Below, in pieces: positions 41,622-50,270 of a DNA stretch of 64,000 bases. The stretch is from Streptomyces pilosus. Lineage in GTDB: Bacteria; Actinomycetota; Actinomycetes; Streptomycetales; Streptomycetaceae. Every line of letters starts with the position of its first letter. The first letter of the stretch is position 1. Position numbers and translations under genes: made by a program. Under the pieces are notes generated by a model that worked only from the letters and a program-made list of their open reading frames with translations, had not been told where the DNA came from and ran no database searches. The DNA lies in NCBI RefSeq assembly GCF_014649835.1, contig NZ_BMTU01000015.1:62001-126000 (forward strand), written 5' to 3'.

Positions 41622-41641
41622 TTGCAAGCACCTGCTTGCAA
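41622..41641. promoter_or_regulatory. Perfect 20-bp palindrome at the XRE regulator promoter
   Basis: TTGCAAGCA-CC-TGCTTGCAA, 30 bp before the regulator's ATG. On the minus strand TTTTGC, 16 bp, TAGTTA (ending at about 41616) form a promoter within which the palindrome lies, so bound regulator would block RNA polymerase. Confidence 0.75.
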
Positions 41642-41733
41642 AAGTGCGCCGCGCCACAGAACGGGGCACGCGGCCGACGGCGGGTGGCGTGATGTGATCT
41701 TGTGGCGGTGATCGTCGTGTTGGACGCTGGGGC

Positions 41734-42630
41734 ATGCCGAACACACCGACCTTCGTCCTCGTCCACGGGGCCTTCGCCAACTCGTTCTCCTTCGCGCCGT
41801 TGCAGGCCGAGCTCGGCCTGCTCGGGCACCGCTCGGTCGCCGTCGACCTCCCGGGGCACGGCTTCGAGGCGACCTTCCCCGCCGCCTACCAGGCTCCCCA
41901 GGACCTGGACGCCCTGGGCGCGGAGCCGGGCGGCATCAAGGGCGTCACCCTCGCCGACAACGCCGCCCGCGTGATCGAGGTCCTCGAACGGGCCAGGCGG
42001 AACGGGCCCACCGTCCTCGTCGGCCACAGCCGGGGCGGCGCCACGATCACCGCCGTCGGCAACGCCCGGCCCGAGCTGATCGACCGGATCGTCTACGTCT
42101 CCGCCTGGTGCCCCGTCACCCTGGACGTCGGCGGTTACTACGCCGAGCCGGAGATGGCGGACGTCGACCCGGGCGCCTTCGCCGCCGCGCTCGTCGGGAA
42201 CCCGGCCGAACTGGGCCTGCTCCGCACCAACTTCCGCACCGCCGACCCGGGGGCGCTCGCCGCGTTCAAGCAGGCGTTCGCCGCCGACCTCACCGACGAC
42301 GAGTTCCGGACCTTCCTGAACACCTTCCAGCCCGACGAGAACCTCGACGCCGGCACGTCCGCCGACCGGGCGCGGGCCGCCACCTGGGGCCGGATCCCCC
42401 GGACGTACGTCCGCCTGGCCGCCGACGCCAGTGTGCCGCCCGCCGTGCAGGACCGGATGATCCGCGAAGCCGACGCGCTCACCCCCGACAACCCCTTCGA
42501 CGTCCACACCCTGGACGGGAGTCACCTGCACTGGCTCGTCCACCCGGGGCCCGCCGCCGCGCTGCTGTCGGAGCTCGCGGTGCCCGCCAGTGCCGCGCGG
42601 CGGCCCGCGGAGGACGGACCGGCCGCGTGA
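41734..42630 (+). CDS. Alpha/beta hydrolase
   Basis: 298 residues from ATG 41734. Alpha/beta-hydrolase fold: oxyanion region TFVLVHGAFANSFSFAPLQA, nucleophile elbow VLVGHSRGGATITA (Ser about residue 98) and catalytic His in LDGSHLHWLVHPG near residue 260. A lid domain lies between. It resembles the salicylate esterase / hydroxynitrile lyase-like (MES) group of small-molecule esterases. Its stop overlaps the DinB gene start by 4 bp (GTGA), so the two are co-translated. Confidence 0.9.
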   Translation: MPNTPTFVLVHGAFANSFSFAPLQAELGLLGHRSVAVDLPGHGFEATFPAAYQAPQDLDALGAEPGGIKGVTLADNAARVIEVLERARRNGPTVLVGHSRGGATITAVGNARPELIDRIVYVSAWCPVTLDVGGYYAEPEMADVDPGAFAAALVGNPAELGLLRTNFRTADPGALAAFKQAFAADLTDDEFRTFLNTFQPDENLDAGTSADRARAATWGRIPRTYVRLAADASVPPAVQDRMIREADALTPDNPFDVHTLDGSHLHWLVHPGPAAALLSELAVPASAARRPAEDGPAA

Positions 42631-43226
42631 CCGCGCCGGAGGATGCCGCGCGGGCCGACCTGCTCCACTACCTCCAGTCGGCCCGCGACGCCCTGCTGTG
42701 GAAACTCGACGGCCTCTCCGAGTACGACGTCCGCCGGCCGATGACGCCGACCGGCACCAACCTCCTGGGGCTGGTGAAGCACGCGGCCGGCGTGGAGCTC
42801 GGCTACCTCGGCGACACCTTCGGCCGTCCGTCGGGGGAGCCCCTGCCCTGGCTGGCGGAGGCGGCGGAGACCAACGCCGACATGTGGGCCACCGCCGAGG
42901 AGTCACGCGCGTCCGTCGTGGCGCTGTACCGCCGGGCGTGGGCGCACGCGGACGCCACCATCGGTGCCCTGCCGCTGGACACGCCCGGCCGGGTCCCGTG
43001 GTGGCCGGACGGCGGGGACGGGGTGACGCTGCACCACGCCGTGGTCCGCGTGATCGCCGACACCCAGCGGCACGCCGGCCACGCCGACATCCTGCGCGAA
43101 CTGCTGGACGGCACCGCGGGAACGGCCGGGACCGGCACCGGCCTGCCGTCCACCGACCCGGCCTGGTGGCAGGCCTACCGCGAGCGGCTGGAGCGCGCCG
43201 CCCGCGAGGCCGGGCGGGAACCCTGA
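42627..43226 (+). CDS. DinB-family (DUF664) metal-dependent protein
   Basis: 199 residues from GTG 42627. Four-helix DinB bundle with the three predicted metal-binding histidines: LLGLVKHAAGVELGYLGD (first His), HAVVRVIADTQRHAGHADIL (second and third His in the HxxxH-like pair). Actinobacterial members of this family include mycothiol-dependent S-transferases and thiol-dependent detoxification enzymes. Co-translation with an alpha/beta hydrolase suggests a shared detoxification or esterolytic pathway; the substrate is unknown. Confidence 0.88.
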   Translation: MTAPEDAARADLLHYLQSARDALLWKLDGLSEYDVRRPMTPTGTNLLGLVKHAAGVELGYLGDTFGRPSGEPLPWLAEAAETNADMWATAEESRASVVALYRRAWAHADATIGALPLDTPGRVPWWPDGGDGVTLHHAVVRVIADTQRHAGHADILRELLDGTAGTAGTGTGLPSTDPAWWQAYRERLERAAREAGREP

Positions 43227-43266
43227 CCGGGGCGCCGGCCCCGGCCGGTGCCGTGGCCGGGCCGCG

Positions 43267-44511
43267 TCAGGCGGTGCCGTGCCGCTGGGCGCGTGCCGCG
43301 CGGGCCCACTCGCCGAGCACGGGTACGCACCGTTCGGCGAAGTACTCGTAGTCCTCGGCGGTGTTGTAGACGTGCGCGGACAGCCGCACGTAACCGACCC
43401 CGCCGAAGCTGGTGAACGCGGCCTCGACGCCCAGCTCACCGGCGGCCCGGTCGCGCAGCGCGTCGGCGGCGAGGCGGCTGCCGGCGAGGCCGTCGGGCAG
43501 CCGCACCAGCCGCATCCCGGGCACCGGCATACCGACGTCGACCCGGGCGTCCTCGCCGGTCAGCGCCGTGAACGCGGCGCCCACGACCCGTTCGCCGTAC
43601 CCGGCCAGCTCGTCCATGTAGCGGCGGGCGGCGGGCCAGCCCCAGGCGGACTCGATGAGGTCGAGGGACGTCCGGGCGGCCAGGTACGAGGTGGCGTCGA
43701 CCGTGCCCTGCTGGTCGAAGCGGTCCGGGTAGGGGTCGTGGGCGCCCCAGGAGTCGATCAGCGGGTGGAGGCCGTCGCGCAGCGGACCGCGCGCCACCAG
43801 GGCGGCGGCACCGCGCGGCGCGCAGCCCCACTTGTGCAGGTTCCCCGCCCAGAAGTCGCAGGCCAGTCCCGCGAGGGGGGCGGCGATCAGTCCGGGTGCG
43901 TGCGCGCCGTCGACGAGCAGCGGGACGCCGCGCCTGCGCAGCGCGGCGCCGATCCGCTCCACCGGGAGGCGCCGGGCGGTCGCCGAGGTGATCTGGTCGA
44001 CGACGACGAGCGCGGTGCGCTCCCCCACCTCGGCCGTCACGGCCTCGTACGCCACCTCCTCGTCCGCGTCCAGCGGCACCCTCGCCGTGCGCACCCGGCC
44101 GCCCCAGCGGCGGGCGAGCCGCTCGGCGCCCGTCGTCACGGCGCCGTAGCCGTGGTCGGTGACCACGATCTCCCCGCCGTCCCGCCGCTCCAGACCGGCG
44201 TACACGACGCTCGCTCCGGCGCTCGCGTTCGGCACCAGGGCGAGGTCGCCGGGGTCCGCGCCCAGGAAGGCCGCCAGCCCGATCCGGGCCGCCGCGATCC
44301 GGCCCGGCAGCTCCGGGAACCACACCACCGGCGCGCGCTCCATCTCCGCCCGCAGCTCCTGCTGCCGCTCCTGGGCGGCCAGCGGTACGGCACCGAAGGA
44401 GCCGTGGTTGAGGTGGCGCAGGGCGGGGTCCAGCGACCACGCCCGCGCCGCCGGCCGGCCGTCGGCCAGCAGCAGGGGGCGGGGTGCGGTGGTGACCTCG
44501 GTCTCGCTCAC
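43267..44511 (-). CDS. PLP-dependent class V aminotransferase (isopenicillin N epimerase-like)
   Basis: 414 residues from GTG 44511, chosen because GGGAG lies just upstream; an ATG at 44535 would add eight residues. Fold type I: LRHLNHGSFGAVPLAAQERQ at the start, VPNASAGASVVYAGLERRD, LVVVDQITSATARRLPVERI, LLVDGAHAPGLIAAPLAG (Asp binding the pyridine N) and DFWAGNLHKWGCAPRGAAAL with the Schiff-base Lys. The pattern is that of cefD/isopenicillin N epimerase-like and cysteine desulfurase-like enzymes. No beta-lactam genes occur nearby, so a racemase, epimerase or lyase of unknown substrate is the safest description. Confidence 0.88.
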   Translation of the reverse strand: MSETEVTTAPRPLLLADGRPAARAWSLDPALRHLNHGSFGAVPLAAQERQQELRAEMERAPVVWFPELPGRIAAARIGLAAFLGADPGDLALVPNASAGASVVYAGLERRDGGEIVVTDHGYGAVTTGAERLARRWGGRVRTARVPLDADEEVAYEAVTAEVGERTALVVVDQITSATARRLPVERIGAALRRRGVPLLVDGAHAPGLIAAPLAGLACDFWAGNLHKWGCAPRGAAALVARGPLRDGLHPLIDSWGAHDPYPDRFDQQGTVDATSYLAARTSLDLIESAWGWPAARRYMDELAGYGERVVGAAFTALTGEDARVDVGMPVPGMRLVRLPDGLAGSRLAADALRDRAAGELGVEAAFTSFGGVGYVRLSAHVYNTAEDYEYFAERCVPVLGEWARAARAQRHGTA

Positions 44512-44728
44512 ATGACTCCCATCCGCGAGGGACATCCCACTGTCGGACCGAGTATCAGGTCCTCACCCGTCCCGGGGGACACCGCGGTCGTCCCGGGCCG
44601 GGACACACCCACTTATTTGTGCGTACTTGGCACCCCGCCGCGGCTGGTCCAGCCTGGTGGTGAGCCGATCGGGGCGCGCGGAGGGAGCGAGGTGGTGCGG
44701 ACGGCTTTCAGACGGCCGGAGGGACGGC

Positions 44729-45079
44729 CTAGGAGGCCGGGGGGACGGCCTCGGCCAGCCGCTCCAGGCGGCGGTGCCCCCAGTCCGACACGGGCCCCAG
44801 CGCCCCGGCCAGTTCACGGCCGAACCCGGTCAGCGAGTAGACCGTCTTCGGCGGCAGCACGTCGTACACCTCCCGGTGCACCAGACCGTCCGCCTCCATC
44901 TCGCGCAGGGCGTCGGTCAGCACCTTCTCGCTGAGTCCGGGCACCTTCCGCCGCAGTGCGGCCGGCCGGTGCGGGCCGGACTCCAGCAGCCACAGCAGCG
45001 TGGTCTTCCACTTGCCCTCGATCACGGCGATCGCGGCGGTCACCCCGCACACGTCCGGATCGTGCCGCCGGTGCACCAC
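44729..45079 (-). CDS. HxlR-family transcriptional regulator
   Basis: 116 residues. Winged helix: DVCGVTAAIAVIEGKWKTTL, LWLLESGPHRPAALRRKVPG, LSEKVLTDALREMEADGLVH, REVYDVLPPKTVYSLTGFGR. The single conserved Cys (about residue 11) in the position used by thiol-sensing HxlR members (YodB, HypR, QorR) suggests redox or electrophile sensing. It is divergent from an imine-reductase-like gene with a 50-bp gap, the usual target arrangement for this family. Confidence 0.92.
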   Translation of the reverse strand: MVHRRHDPDVCGVTAAIAVIEGKWKTTLLWLLESGPHRPAALRRKVPGLSEKVLTDALREMEADGLVHREVYDVLPPKTVYSLTGFGRELAGALGPVSDWGHRRLERLAEAVPPAS

Positions 45080-45129
45080 AGCGCGCCCCTTTCCTCACCA
45101 ATACACCTTTACCTTAACGGAGTTGTCCC

Positions 45130-46017
45130 ATGTCCGAGTCCACCTCCCGCCCCTCCGTGACCGTCCTCGGTCTCGGCCCGATGGGCCGAGCGCTGGCCGC
45201 CGCCTTCCTGGACGCGGGCGTGCGCACCACCGTCTGGAACCGCACCCCGGGAAGGGACGGCGAGCTGGTCGCCCGGGGCGCGGTCGCGGCCGCCTCGCCC
45301 GAGGAGGCGGTGGCCGCCGCCCCGCTGACCGTCGTCTGCGTGGTGAACTACGACGCCTCCGACGCCGTTCTGCGCCGGGCCGCCGTCACCACCGCCCTCA
45401 AGGGCCGCACGGTCGTCAACCTCAGCGCGGACACCCCCGGCCGTGCCCGGGACACGGCCGACTGGGCCGCCCGGCACGGCGTCCGCTACCTGGACGGCGC
45501 GATCATGACCCCGACGCCGACCATCGGCACCGCCGACGCGGTGTTCCTGCACAGCGGCCCGGCCGACCTGTACGAGGAGCACCGGCCGGTACTGGCGGCG
45601 CTCGGCGGCACCCACACCCACCTCGGCGAGGACGCCGGCCGGGCCGCCGCGTACGACATCGCCCTGCTCGACATCTTCTGGACGGCGATGGCCGGCTACA
45701 CGCACGCCCTCGCCCTGGCGCGGGCCGAGGGCGTCACCGGCGCGGAACTGGCCCCCTTCGCCCACGGCATCGCCGCGATCCTGCCGCCGCTGTTCACCGA
45801 GTTCGCGGCCGACGCCGACGCCGGCACGTACTCCGGCGAACTGAACCCGGTCACCTCGGCCGTGTCCACGATGGCCCACGTCGTCCACGCCTCCGAGGCC
45901 CACGGCATCGACGCGAGCGTCATGCGCGTCGTCGAGGGCCAGGCCCGCCGTGTCATCGCCCTGGGCCACGGCACGGACGGGTACACGCGGGTCGCCGAGC
46001 TGATCGCGCGGCGCTGA
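45130..46017 (+). CDS. NAD(P)-binding imine reductase / beta-hydroxyacid dehydrogenase-like enzyme
   Basis: 295 residues, GGAGTTG upstream of ATG. Rossmann domain TVLGLGPMGRALAAAFLDAG with TVWNRTPGR (Arg consistent with NADPH), then a helical C-terminal domain with AAAYDIALLDIFWTAMAGYT and HALALARAEGV. This YDxALL...H-ALA pattern and about 290-residue length are typical of imine reductases and related 6-phosphogluconate-dehydrogenase-like proteins; the Lys of beta-hydroxyacid dehydrogenases is absent and Asp (YD or LD) may be the proton donor. It is probably controlled by the divergent HxlR regulator. Confidence 0.88.
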   Translation: MSESTSRPSVTVLGLGPMGRALAAAFLDAGVRTTVWNRTPGRDGELVARGAVAAASPEEAVAAAPLTVVCVVNYDASDAVLRRAAVTTALKGRTVVNLSADTPGRARDTADWAARHGVRYLDGAIMTPTPTIGTADAVFLHSGPADLYEEHRPVLAALGGTHTHLGEDAGRAAAYDIALLDIFWTAMAGYTHALALARAEGVTGAELAPFAHGIAAILPPLFTEFAADADAGTYSGELNPVTSAVSTMAHVVHASEAHGIDASVMRVVEGQARRVIALGHGTDGYTRVAELIARR

Positions 46018-46023
46018 CGGCCC

Positions 46024-48231
46024 CTACGTCCGCACCGGGGCGAAGTCCGGGTGGGCCGGGAGGCGGAGGGGCAGGCCGAGCGAGCCACCGGCGACGGCCA
46101 GGGTCGCCGCGTAGGAGCTCACCGCGCGGCGGACGTTGGGCGCGTCCAGGCTCGCGCCGGTCACGATGCGGTCCAGGTCGATGTAGGCGGAGCGCACGAT
46201 CTCCAGCCGGCGGTAGGCCTGCCAGTCCCCGCGCCAGTCCCGGGTGTACTCGGACGGCAGGCCCGCCTCCCAGCGGCGGAACATCCGCTCCCGGATCTCC
46301 GGCCGGGTGGGGGTGAGGTGCATGTGCCGGACCAGGTCGTAGAGGGGATCGCCGACCAGGGCCATCTCCCAGTCGATGACGGTCAGCGCGTACGGGTCGT
46401 CACGGCGGACGAGGTTCCACGGGTTGAGGTCGCCGTGCAGCAGCGACGGCTCCCGGTGTCCGACCTCCTGGCGGGACAGGATCTGGTCCAGCCGCTCGGC
46501 GTCCGGCAGTCCCAGTTGCCGGCCGAGCTGCTGCGTCCTGCTGGGCAGTCCCTTGACGAGACGGACCAGCTGGTCCTTGAGCCAGCGGTAGAAGCCCCCT
46601 TCCCCGGCCGCCGGGTCGAGCTGCCGGTAGTCCACCCGGGTCAGGGCGCGGAGCTGGTCCACGAGTCCGTCCGCCTCGTGCGGCAGCAGGCCGTTCACGG
46701 GGTGGCGCGGAGGACGGTCGATGTCGCGCGGGCCCACGTAGGTGTGGATGGCGAAGGGGTCGTTCAGGTACGTCGCCCCCAGGGCCAGCGCTCTCGGCGC
46801 CGCCACGGCGACGGCCGCCTCCTCGATGGCGCGCAGCACGGCGTGTTCGCTGAGGAAGCGGGGCTCCTGTCCGCCGGCCCCGGGCAGCCTCCGCCGTACG
46901 ACGACGGGATGCTCGACGCCCGGCACCCGCACCACGGTGTTGAGGTGGGCCGTGCCCCTGAAGACCCGGCTCGCGGGGGCCGCGCCCTCCACGGCCAGGG
47001 CGTTCCGGACGGCCGTCTCGGGGAAGTCGGCGGGCAGGGACAGCCGCCGGTCCGGCTGCCAGCCGAAGGCCCGGGCGGACAGGCCGCGGTCCGCCCGGCC
47101 CCGGCGGCGGGACGCCAGCCAGCGGAACAGCGCCCGTCCGACCTCCCGTTCACCGGGCACGTTCCGCAGGCGCAGGGGTGCGGCGGCCGCCTCCAGTGCC
47201 CGGCCGACCTCTGCCGTCGCCGCGTCCAGGTTCTGCTGCGAGAAGTGCCCCTCCAGGGACCGCGCCGCCCGCACGACGTCCGGGAAGACGGACTGCGCCC
47301 GCTCGAAGGCCAGGTAGTGGCCGAGGTCCTTGGCGAGCCCGTTGACGGCGGCGGGGCGGACGCGCCGCACGGCCTCCTCCCACGCCGCGATCACCTCCGG
47401 CCACTGGTGGTCCGGGTAGCGCGTGCGCAGCAGGTGGGTCGCCAGGCCGTGGAGCGGATCGCCGTAGGTCGCCGGCTCCCAGTCGACGCAGACGAGGGGG
47501 AGCGTGCCGCTGGGGGCGACGATCACGTTGTCACGGTGCAGGTCGCCGTGGAGCAGGCTGTACGGTCGCCGCGCCATGAGGGGCGCCCGGCCGGCCAGCC
47601 CCGGCAGGGCGTCCTCCGGGATGCCCAGGGCCGCGAAGAGCCCGCCGAAGGCGGCCTCATGGGGCCGGCGGATCTGCCGGTCGGCCAGAAGGGCGAGCGT
47701 CCGCAGGAAGCCCTGGCTGTCGGTGTCGTTGCGGGGCCAGCAGGAGGGCAGGGGCGGGAGGACACCGCGCCGCACCTGGGCCAGCCGGGCGAGCAACCCG
47801 GCCAGGTCCTTGATCAGCGGCGTGTCCACGGGCTGGTCGTCCCCGCAGACGGCGGACAGCGGCACCCCTTCCACATGGCTGTGGATGGCGAAGCCGGGCC
47901 CCTTGGCCAGGCACTGCGGCACGTGCGGCAGGATCCCCCTGACCGCGCCCAGGATCTCCTCCTCGTCGTCCCAGGTGATGATTCCGGCGGGCAGTGCCCC
48001 GGCCCGGCGGATCCGGACCGTCACGCAGGTCCCTGCCTCCCGTCCCAGCAGCCGTGCCTCCGGCTCGGTCAGCGGGAGCACGTGGTGCCGGTGGTGCCGG
48101 CCGCCGCCGGCGAGCCCGTCCCGGACGGCGCGTCGCACGACGGCGCGGATCCGGGTGTCGGAGATCTCGGCCGTGACCGCGGGTGCTGTGGGTCCCCCGG
48201 GGGCGAGTCGGGGAAGGGGTGCTGCGCCCAC
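46024..48231 (-). CDS. Two-domain APH-type phosphotransferase
   Basis: 735 residues from GTG 48231. Two complete aminoglycoside-phosphotransferase-like catalytic cores occur in one chain. First: YSLLHGDLHRDNVIVAP about residue 230 and LVCVDWEPATYGDPL about 250. Second: PSLLHGDLNPWNLVRR about 601 and LTVIDWEMALVGDPLYDLV about 620, with its own N-lobe Lys region VVVRRRLPG. Both keep the HGDL...N loop and the metal-binding Asp, so both could phosphorylate. Tandem fusions are rare in this family. It lies 255 bp downstream of devB on the same strand; no gene is seen in that gap. The substrate is unknown. Confidence 0.85.
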   Translation of the reverse strand: MGAAPLPRLAPGGPTAPAVTAEISDTRIRAVVRRAVRDGLAGGGRHHRHHVLPLTEPEARLLGREAGTCVTVRIRRAGALPAGIITWDDEEEILGAVRGILPHVPQCLAKGPGFAIHSHVEGVPLSAVCGDDQPVDTPLIKDLAGLLARLAQVRRGVLPPLPSCWPRNDTDSQGFLRTLALLADRQIRRPHEAAFGGLFAALGIPEDALPGLAGRAPLMARRPYSLLHGDLHRDNVIVAPSGTLPLVCVDWEPATYGDPLHGLATHLLRTRYPDHQWPEVIAAWEEAVRRVRPAAVNGLAKDLGHYLAFERAQSVFPDVVRAARSLEGHFSQQNLDAATAEVGRALEAAAAPLRLRNVPGEREVGRALFRWLASRRRGRADRGLSARAFGWQPDRRLSLPADFPETAVRNALAVEGAAPASRVFRGTAHLNTVVRVPGVEHPVVVRRRLPGAGGQEPRFLSEHAVLRAIEEAAVAVAAPRALALGATYLNDPFAIHTYVGPRDIDRPPRHPVNGLLPHEADGLVDQLRALTRVDYRQLDPAAGEGGFYRWLKDQLVRLVKGLPSRTQQLGRQLGLPDAERLDQILSRQEVGHREPSLLHGDLNPWNLVRRDDPYALTVIDWEMALVGDPLYDLVRHMHLTPTRPEIRERMFRRWEAGLPSEYTRDWRGDWQAYRRLEIVRSAYIDLDRIVTGASLDAPNVRRAVSSYAATLAVAGGSLGLPLRLPAHPDFAPVRT

Positions 48232-48486
48232 GGGCCGCTCCGGGAGGTACGAGGGGACTCACGACAAGCTGGCCACGGGATCTCCGGGCCCGCGCGCGGG
48301 GGTACTGCGTGCGGGACCGCGTCGGGCGCGACGTCACCCGTCCGCCGAAGTGCGGAAGGCCGTTCGGCTCGGGTGAGGTGCCCCTGGACACGACCGGAGA
48401 CGAGCGCGTACTCATGCGGTGCGCGAAATCTACCGCACGGCGCCCCCGCCTGAGGCGGTGTTCGCGGCGGACGCGGCCGTCGGCGG

Positions 48487-49260
48487 TCAGGCCTGACGCC
48501 GGCCCCCGACCGTCCGGAGCACCGGCTCCAGGGACTCCACGACCACCGCGGCGCCGGCGTCGCGCAGCAGCTTGCGCTTGTGGTCGTTGCGGGCGTAGCC
48601 CAGGAACGGGACGCCGGCCGCGCGGGCGGCGAACAGGTCGGAGGGGGTGTCGCCGATCATCAGGGCGGTCGCGGGGGCGGCGCCCGTCGCGTTCAGGGCG
48701 CGGTGGATGCAGTGGGGGTCGGGTTTCAGGTGGTCCAGCCGCTGGGTGCGGCCGTAGAGGTGGGGGGCGAAGCAGCGGACCAGGCCGCGGGAGGCGAGGT
48801 ACTCGCGCGCCACCCGGGGCGAGTTGTTGGTGGTGACGGCCAGCCGGGCGCCCACCGCGGTCCAGGTGCGGATCAGCGGATCGGCGTAGGGGGTGGGCAT
48901 GGCGGAGGCGGTGGCCTTCAGCTCCTCCTGGGTGAGGCGTTCCTCCAGCTCCGCCACCAGGTCGCTGCCGGGGTGGCGGCGGTCGACGGCGCGCAGCACG
49001 ACGTGCGGGTCCAGCAAGTCGCGTTCGGCCTCCGAGAGCAGGCCGTGCAGCCCCCGCCCCTCCAGCCAGGAGGCCAGGTCGTTCGCCACCCGTTCCGCCG
49101 AGTGGCCGGCGAAGAGGCGGCATATGGGCCCGTCGAAGTCCCACAGCACGACCCGGGCACCTTCGATCAGGTCACGCAGTCGTCCGGGTTCCGTCTCGTC
49201 TCCTGGTTCCGTCTCGGTCGCCGCCGTCACCGCATCGGTCCGTGTCGTCTCAGAAGTCAC
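48487..49260 (-). CDS. devB: DevB: HAD-superfamily hydrolase
   Basis: 257 residues from GTG 49260. HAD motifs: motif I VVLWDFDGPICRLF (nucleophile and acid-base Asp about residue 35), motif II AVTTNNSPRVA, motif III Lys in LDHLKPDPHCIHRALN, motif IV LMIGDTPSDLFAARAAG. An alpha-helical C1 cap lies between motifs I and II, typical of phosphoglycolate phosphatase-like small-molecule phosphatases. The start overlaps the devA stop by one base (TAGTG). In S. coelicolor devB is the co-transcribed partner of devA and is needed for aerial mycelium on rich medium. The N-terminal 25 residues are Thr/Glu-rich and non-conserved. Confidence 0.92.
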   Translation of the reverse strand: MTSETTRTDAVTAATETEPGDETEPGRLRDLIEGARVVLWDFDGPICRLFAGHSAERVANDLASWLEGRGLHGLLSEAERDLLDPHVVLRAVDRRHPGSDLVAELEERLTQEELKATASAMPTPYADPLIRTWTAVGARLAVTTNNSPRVAREYLASRGLVRCFAPHLYGRTQRLDHLKPDPHCIHRALNATGAAPATALMIGDTPSDLFAARAAGVPFLGYARNDHKRKLLRDAGAAVVVESLEPVLRTVGGRRQA

Positions 49261-50132
49261 TAGGAGAGTGTCAGGTCCGTCGTGATGGTTTCCCAGAGGG
49301 CGTCGAACCACTTCTGCGACTGCTCCACGAACGCCTGGTCCCGCCGGCCCGCCTGCCGGACGAAGGAGAAGAGCAGGGACGCCGATCCGAGGACGTCGTA
49401 CATCTGGAGGTTGTGGCTCTCCCACTCCTCCTCGCGCCGGGTCAGCATGTAGTAGCCGAGCAGGGCCTCGCGGCCGTTGAGCAGGTACAGCTTGACCGGC
49501 GGGGTGAAGGGCAGCGCCCGGAACGAGACGTGCACGTCGATGCCGTGCGTGGCGCGCAGGGCGAGGAGGTTGTGCTGGAGCACGCGGGCCTGGGCGTTGC
49601 GGATGGCCAGCCAGCGCTCGTGGACCGGGCTGTCGCGGCCGTCCTCCTCGACGGGGACCGGGAAGGCCAGGTTGATGTTCCGGGAGGGCAGCAGGAGGCG
49701 CACCTCGACCGACTGCGGGCGGATGCGGCCCTCGTGGATGTGGCGGAGCGGTTCCCCGAGGGCGAGCATGAGGCTCTCGGAGGTCAGGCAGACCGCGTCG
49801 ATCCGTACCTGCTCCTCCTCGAAGGCTCCCGTCAGGCGGGGCGCCAGTCCCACCATCGTCGGCTGCGGCTCCTCCCGGGCGGGAGCGGGGGCGGCGATCC
49901 GCGGTGGGCTGCCCTTGCTGACGTTGCTGAGCAGGCCGTCGTCCTGGAGCGCGCGCAGCGCCTGGCGGACGGTGCCGCGCTCCACGCCGAACTCCTCGGC
50001 GAGCTCGGCCTGGGTGGGCAGCCGGTCGCCGGCCTTGAGCTCGCCGGCCCGGATGCGTTCCCGCAGGATGTCGGCGATCTCCTGGGGCGAGAGCCTGCTG
50101 CTGCCGTTCACTGCCGCGTCCTCCTGGGTCAC
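49260..50132 (-). CDS. devA: DevA: GntR-family developmental regulator
   Basis: 290 residues from GTG 50132, a start aligned with that of the paralogue at 51404 and preceded by TAGCGT at leaderless distance. An inner GTG at 50111 has AGGAGG 8 nt upstream and may also be used (283 residues). GntR winged helix about 15-75 (LSPQEIADILRERIRAGELK, ELAEEFGVERGTVRQALRAL, DDGLLSNVSKG), then an effector domain of about 200 residues unlike FadR, HutC or MocR (VRIDAVCLTSESLMLALGEP, ATHGIDVHVSFRALPFTPPV, FVEQSQKWFDALWETI). DevA of S. coelicolor represses its own promoter and is required for normal sporulation. Confidence 0.93.
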   Translation of the reverse strand: MTQEDAAVNGSSRLSPQEIADILRERIRAGELKAGDRLPTQAELAEEFGVERGTVRQALRALQDDGLLSNVSKGSPPRIAAPAPAREEPQPTMVGLAPRLTGAFEEEQVRIDAVCLTSESLMLALGEPLRHIHEGRIRPQSVEVRLLLPSRNINLAFPVPVEEDGRDSPVHERWLAIRNAQARVLQHNLLALRATHGIDVHVSFRALPFTPPVKLYLLNGREALLGYYMLTRREEEWESHNLQMYDVLGSASLLFSFVRQAGRRDQAFVEQSQKWFDALWETITTDLTLS

Positions 50133-50138
50133 GACCAA

Positions 50139-50270
50139 ACGCTACAACCTTGATCCATCTGCGGGGAGTTGTTTGTAAGTTGTTTACGGATGGCGACCAA
50201 GTGGGGACAACCAACTAAGAGTTGGTTGCCAACTCCTTGAAGTTGGCATCACCGCCAGGGGGAAACCACC
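50139..50270. promoter_or_regulatory. devA / membrane miniprotein divergent control region
   Basis: Contains a perfect palindrome CAACCAACT-AAG-AGTTGGTTG (50208-50228), an abutting one TGCCAACT-N6-AGTTGGCA (50227-50248), and two direct copies of AGTTGTTT 11 bp apart (50167, 50178). The block AGATGG...GTTGTAGCGTT next to the devA start (read leftward) and CCAAGTGGGGACAAC (50197-50211) recur in near-identical form upstream of the devA paralogue at 51404. These are the expected sites of DevA autorepression. Confidence 0.7.

Noticed and set aside
43267..44511. Class V aminotransferase as a beta-lactam isopenicillin N epimerase
   Set aside because: No other beta-lactam genes are nearby and the family is broad; only the fold-type and active-site Lys are supported.
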